Positions 5,748 through 9,425 of a DNA stretch of 9,425 nucleotides are shown here, piece after piece (within the stretch, counting starts at the first letter, position 1; each line of letters opens with the position of its first letter). The stretch lies in NCBI GenBank assembly GCA_903834675.1, contig CAILKC010000932.1, positions 1 to 9,425 on the forward strand, written 5' to 3'. This DNA comes from an uncultured Victivallales bacterium (lineage in GTDB: Bacteria > Verrucomicrobiota > Lentisphaeria > Oligosphaerales > JAFGRS01). Position numbers and translations under genes: made by a program. The notes below the pieces were generated by a model, which saw nothing but the letters and a program-made list of their open reading frames with translations, made no database searches and was not told where the DNA came from.

Positions 5748-5770
5748 CACGGCTCGCATCCGTGTTCTTC
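5748..5770 (+). terminator. Possible weak terminator after vapC
   Basis: CACGG (5748-5752) and CCGTG (5760-5764) form a 5-bp stem with a 7-nt loop, followed by TTCTTC (5765-5770). It starts 16 nt after the vapC stop, in the gap facing the convergent GH123-like gene. Stem and T-run are both short. Confidence 0.3.
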
Positions 5771-5812
5771 AAGTGACTACCCTACAAGGTTTTGGCTAAC
5801 CATAGCTGGCCT

Positions 5813-8800
5813 TTACCGGCGGCGTAGCTCCGTGATCGCCTGGCCGAGTTGGTGCCGGTGCGCCTCGAGTGGGGCCGGGTCACGGGTGAAGTGCGTCATG
5901 TCGACGCTGACACTGTCCGGCACGGTCAGCAGGGCTTCGTAGCGCTGCCGGGCGTTGGCATCCAGCCCGGCGCCCTTCTCGAGCAACAGGCGGCGCAGGA
6001 TGACGAAGTACTCGTAGTCCTCGATGCCGTCGCGCAGCATCTCCCAGCGGATACTGTCCACCGGCCCCTCGAGCACCGGCGCCGCGGGGCGCCCATCCGC
6101 CGCGGCCTCGGGCGGGTAGATGAAGCGGCCATCGCCGTTGCCCCAGGCCTGCTTCGTGCCCTTGGGCGTGCTGTAGCCGCTGACCCAGCCCATCGGGTCA
6201 AGGTAGGGGTTCTGCGGCGACTCGGCCTCCGGGTAGGCGCAGCTGCTGGTCCAGTAGTTACTCTCCCAGACGAGGATGCCCTCGATGGCGCGCTCCCAGG
6301 TCTGCCACAGCCAGAGGCGCAACTCGGTGCCCGGGTGATCGATGAACAGCGTCGCATAGGGCGCCTTCGGGCCGGTGCATACGTACCACCAGAAGTGCTC
6401 ACCCGCCTGGCGGCGCGCTGCGGCGCGTTCCGGGTTGAAGTCGGACGAGACCGGGCACCACAGGTTTGGCCCGCCGACCAGGGCCTCCTCAACCTGCTCG
6501 GTGAGCATGCGGCGCAGCCCCGGCGCCGCTTGCTTGAGGGTGCGGAAGCCGTTCATGACGAACTCGTAGTCCTTGGTATCCGGCTCATCGAACCAGTAAA
6601 CGAAGGCCTCCTCCAGCCAGCCCTTTTCGCGCAGATGCGCCTCGAGGCCCGTCAGGTAGACGCCCATGGCAGCCTGGTACTCCGCTGTTGTGCCGCCATA
6701 CCCCAGCAGTTCCGGTTCGACCCGCGAATGGAAGGTGCCGCCGCCCAGTCCCTGGATCGGCAGGCGGAAGGTGTTGAAGCCGAACTCCTCGACGCCCCGG
6801 GTCATGGCCCGGTCCCAGGCTTCCCAGGTGAACTGGGGCCGCAGCGTCGTCACGTCGGTGGGCTCGAAGTCGCCGCCCTGCACCAGCTCCTCGCCCGTTC
6901 CCGCGTCGGTCACGCTCAACTCATCGATCCAGACGCAGCCAGTGGCCTCGCCTGCCTCGGACCAGCGCGTCGCCCGCAGCATAAGCCTCGCCGACTCAGC
7001 CCCAGCGGGGAAGGCCGTGATGGTGCGCTCCCAGGACTGCCAGCTGCCATCGCCCTCGATCCGGATGTCGTTGTTGCGGCCGCTCATCCACTGTGCGCCG
7101 GCGTCGTGATGGTTCAGGGTCACCTGGAACACCTGCCCCGGGGTCTCGGTGCGGTACTTGAAACGGAGGCGCAGCCCCTTCGGCGGAAGCCGCAGGGGCA
7201 CGGCATACTGCGCTTCGACATTGCCCTGCGTCGAGGTGTCCCGCAGGCGCAGAGACGCGGCTCCGGCGGCTTTCACCTCCGGGTCCCGTACCCCGCCCTG
7301 CCAGGTTCCGGTATTCGGCCAGGCAACCGTGAACGGGTCCAGGGGCGCCGGGTTGTAGGGCGAGATGTGATGCTCGCTGAAGTTGCGCCAGTACAGGTCG
7401 AGCACCTGCCGACGCTGCGCCGGGTCCTTCACTCCCTGATACCTCCAGACCATTCCGGGATCGAAGCCGAACGCGGTCTCGCAGGTCATGCGCTTGGGCA
7501 GATCGAAGCCGTACACGTCGACGCGCACCGGGACCTCGGCCGCATAGCCCGTCGCGGTCAGCGTCAACACCCCGCGGTAGGCGCCGGCCGGCGTGCCGGC
7601 GGGGACCTTGACGCGCACCCACAGGGGCTGATTCATCCCCGCCTCAAGGTCGAACGGCTGGCGGATGGGGGGCAGGGGATCCGGCCAATCGGCGACCAGT
7701 CCGGCGCCGTCCGTCTTCTGGGTGACCGGGACGTAGCGCACCCTGAGTACCTCCAGGCAACTCGCCGACAGGACCGACTGGCCCGGCCCCTGTAACCCGC
7801 CCGGGGTCACCGTCAGGCCGCGCAAGGCGGCCACGGGGCGCAGCACCAGTTGCGCTGCCTCGGCTTCGTTGCCAGCCGCCCGAATCAGCAACGCTTCGCC
7901 TTGAGCCGTGGGCACGGGCCGGGTGCGCGGCACCTTCCAGCCGCTGGCCGCCGACCACAGCGCCACCGCCTCGGTGCTGCCCGGCAGTGCTTCGCCGTAG
8001 CTCGCGTCGTAGAACTCGGGCACGGACAATTCGGCCTGGGCGGTCCAGGCGATCGCGTTTCCCAGGCTGATGGCCAGCTCCCATTTTCCTGACCCGGGCA
8101 GGTTGTAGGGGCAGGTGAGCGCGGTCGGGCCCGGCGCCAGTGTCTGCTTGGCGCCGCCGCAGCGGGTCTCTTTGCCGCCCGTCTGCCGCAGGGTGATGGC
8201 CAGCTCGGCGACCACGGCCTGGCCCGTGTCGTTGGTCACTTGCAGCGCCACCGCGTTATCGCTGCCCGGCCGACTGCCGCCCACCGAGAGGATGTCGACA
8301 CGGAGTCCTGGCGCCGGGCCGTTCGTCTCGATATAGGCAGTCTGGCCACGCCCGGTTAGCGGCGCGCCATCCACGCTGGCCCAGTAGCGGTAGCCATGTA
8401 CCTGGAACGACCCCGGATCGGAGTCCGCGGCCCCGACCTTGGCTTTGGCAACGGCCTTCAGGCGGACCTGTATGACCGGCGCCGGCAGGAGCGTTGCCGG
8501 CACCTCAAAGGCCAGTGTGCCGGTCGCCTCCAGCACCCCGACCGAGAGCCAGGCCTGGCCGTCCCGGCTGACTTCGGCCAGCAGTTGCCCGCCGCTGTAC
8601 CAGCCAACCGTGATCTCCCCCCGCGCCGCGGTCTGCTGCCGGGCGCCGATCTGGTGCATGTAGACGACCTCGCTGTCGGCGCCGAAGACCCAGCGGTTGG
8701 AGTTGAAACCGCAGCGCGCCACGGCCAGCGGCCGACTGTGGTTCAGCCCCGGCCCGCCCAGCGGCGCGCTGAACTCATAGGCGTTGCCCGTGAGCGCTTC

Positions 8801-9325
8801 CCCCTCGCCCAGCGCTACCTCGCCGCAACGCGCGTGGACCGCCTGCACCGTCACCAGCGAGATCGCGTCAAAGGCCAGGGTCCCACCCACGTGCCATTGC
8901 CCGAAGCGCAGCCAGGACTGATCCGGGGTCAGGTCATCCCGGCAGACGAAGGCCGCCGAGTAGCGGGTCCAGTCCAGCGGCGGACAGCCGATATCGCGGT
9001 TGCAGAACACCGGGCCGGTCACCGCGGTGCCGCCACTGGCGGTCAGCGAGCGCGCCATGAACGACACTTGGTACAGTCCGCCCGCCCGTAGCGGCACCAG
9101 CGGCGAATGCCAGTAGGTGTTGTCTGCGCCACTGCCGGTTACCGTGATATTACGCTCCCCATCGGCAGCGCTGCCTTTCTCCCAGCCCAGCCCGGCCCCC
9201 GCCATCGTCCAGGCCGCTGGAGTGGCATCGCCCTGCTCGAAAGAGGCGTTCGGAATGACCACCTGGGCCGCCTGCACCCAGGCCGCCAAGCCCAGCGCTA
9301 CAGCGGTCAGCACGTGATGTCGCAT
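5813..9325 (-). CDS. Large secreted GH123/DUF4091-type glycoside hydrolase-like protein with carbohydrate-binding-like modules
   Basis: This 1170-residue protein starts with a Sec signal peptide (MRHHVLTAVALGLAAWVQA, cleavage near residue 19-20). Residues about 20-162 form a CBM4/9-like jelly-roll (IPNASFEQGD, later LAFDAISLVTV). Residues about 165-435 are beta-rich, unassigned linking domains. Residues about 436-605 resemble the N-terminal beta domain of GH123 proteins (PLWVRVKVPAGTPAGAYRGV). The GH123/DUF4091 catalytic region runs from about 610 to 1115, with YWFDEPDTKDY at 910-920. D913-E914 fits the adjacent Asp-Glu pair used by GH123 N-acetylgalactosaminidases in substrate-assisted catalysis. 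The closing signature is GRFIYPP...SIRWEMLRDGIEDYEY. Residues about 670-825 are a second jelly-roll (VWIDELSVTD) inserted inside the catalytic region. The ATG at 9325 is supported by GGAGGA 7 nt upstream; an in-frame start at 9385 would bury the signal peptide. A glycan-processing role is likely, but true GalNAc activity is unproven. Confidence 0.88.
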   Translation of the reverse strand: MRHHVLTAVALGLAAWVQAAQVVIPNASFEQGDATPAAWTMAGAGLGWEKGSAADGERNITVTGSGADNTYWHSPLVPLRAGGLYQVSFMARSLTASGGTAVTGPVFCNRDIGCPPLDWTRYSAAFVCRDDLTPDQSWLRFGQWHVGGTLAFDAISLVTVQAVHARCGEVALGEGEALTGNAYEFSAPLGGPGLNHSRPLAVARCGFNSNRWVFGADSEVVYMHQIGARQQTAARGEITVGWYSGGQLLAEVSRDGQAWLSVGVLEATGTLAFEVPATLLPAPVIQVRLKAVAKAKVGAADSDPGSFQVHGYRYWASVDGAPLTGRGQTAYIETNGPAPGLRVDILSVGGSRPGSDNAVALQVTNDTGQAVVAELAITLRQTGGKETRCGGAKQTLAPGPTALTCPYNLPGSGKWELAISLGNAIAWTAQAELSVPEFYDASYGEALPGSTEAVALWSAASGWKVPRTRPVPTAQGEALLIRAAGNEAEAAQLVLRPVAALRGLTVTPGGLQGPGQSVLSASCLEVLRVRYVPVTQKTDGAGLVADWPDPLPPIRQPFDLEAGMNQPLWVRVKVPAGTPAGAYRGVLTLTATGYAAEVPVRVDVYGFDLPKRMTCETAFGFDPGMVWRYQGVKDPAQRRQVLDLYWRNFSEHHISPYNPAPLDPFTVAWPNTGTWQGGVRDPEVKAAGAASLRLRDTSTQGNVEAQYAVPLRLPPKGLRLRFKYRTETPGQVFQVTLNHHDAGAQWMSGRNNDIRIEGDGSWQSWERTITAFPAGAESARLMLRATRWSEAGEATGCVWIDELSVTDAGTGEELVQGGDFEPTDVTTLRPQFTWEAWDRAMTRGVEEFGFNTFRLPIQGLGGGTFHSRVEPELLGYGGTTAEYQAAMGVYLTGLEAHLREKGWLEEAFVYWFDEPDTKDYEFVMNGFRTLKQAAPGLRRMLTEQVEEALVGGPNLWCPVSSDFNPERAAARRQAGEHFWWYVCTGPKAPYATLFIDHPGTELRLWLWQTWERAIEGILVWESNYWTSSCAYPEAESPQNPYLDPMGWVSGYSTPKGTKQAWGNGDGRFIYPPEAAADGRPAAPVLEGPVDSIRWEMLRDGIEDYEYFVILRRLLLEKGAGLDANARQRYEALLTVPDSVSVDMTHFTRDPAPLEAHRHQLGQAITELRRR

Positions 9326-9425
9326 GCGAGGTTCCTCCACGACTGCGGTTGCGTTCGGCGGCGCCGGCGCGGCGGGCCCGACCACTCCGCCTAAGATACC
9401 GCCCGGCCTGAGCGTCGGCGAGCCG
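9326..9425. other. Upstream region of the GH123-like gene
   Basis: This 100-bp GC-rich stretch reaches the right edge. A minus-strand TATCTT near 9397 could be a -10 hexamer, but no matching -35 is seen, so no promoter is called. No gene is evident. Confidence 0.3.
9333..9338 (-). promoter_or_regulatory. Ribosome binding site of the GH123-like gene
   Basis: GGAGGA on the minus strand lies 7 nt before the ATG at 9325. It places the start directly at the signal peptide rather than at the upstream in-frame codon at 9385. Confidence 0.75.

Noticed and set aside
5849..7795. Plus-strand open frame of 648 codons over the GH123-like gene
   Set aside because: It is antisense to the GH123-like catalytic region. 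The composition is typical of high-GC shadows and it has no convincing start signal.

Overview
The window is high-GC bacterial DNA with seven protein-coding genes and one probable small mobile repeat. No rRNA, tRNA or CRISPR array was seen. The gene mix (a Tat-exported Gfo/Idh/MocA oxidoreductase beside an exported ThuA-HEAT protein, plus a very large secreted GH123/DUF4091-type protein) is typical of environmental polysaccharide-degrading bacteria such as Armatimonadota, Planctomycetota, Verrucomicrobiota/Lentisphaerota or Hydrogenedentota. This placement is inferred from family distribution only; there is no marker gene to settle the phylum.

Layout, left to right. Positions 1-1664 (minus) hold the 5' part of a secreted ThuA-like protein with a C-terminal HEAT-like region; its 3' end lies beyond the left edge. 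Just upstream on the same strand (1693-2994, 28-nt gap) is a Tat-signal Gfo/Idh/MocA oxidoreductase, so the two probably form an operon transcribed leftward. Positions 2995-3383 are a non-coding gap dominated by a 263-bp structure (3090-3352) with perfect 19-bp terminal inverted repeats and a near-perfect 9-bp flanking direct repeat: a MITE-like element. Positions 3384-3962 (plus) encode an ADP-ribose pyrophosphatase-type Nudix hydrolase. Convergent to it, 4050-4952 (minus) encodes a complete phosphatidylserine decarboxylase proenzyme. Positions 5142-5731 (plus) are a vapBC toxin-antitoxin operon with a clear sigma70 promoter, a probable operator and a probably leaderless antitoxin mRNA. Positions 5813-9325 (minus) encode a 1170-residue secreted multidomain GH123-like protein, preceded by 100 bp of apparently non-coding DNA.

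How the genes fit together. The ThuA and Gfo/Idh pair parallels the thuA-thuB pair of rhizobial trehalose utilisation. Both proteins carry export signals here, so they may act on sugars or glycosides in the periplasm. The GH123-like protein is a plausible separate glycan-processing enzyme of the same lifestyle. The Nudix and Psd genes are housekeeping functions (nucleotide-sugar clean-up and phosphatidylethanolamine synthesis) with no evident link to the sugar genes. VapBC and the MITE-like element are the accessory parts of the window.
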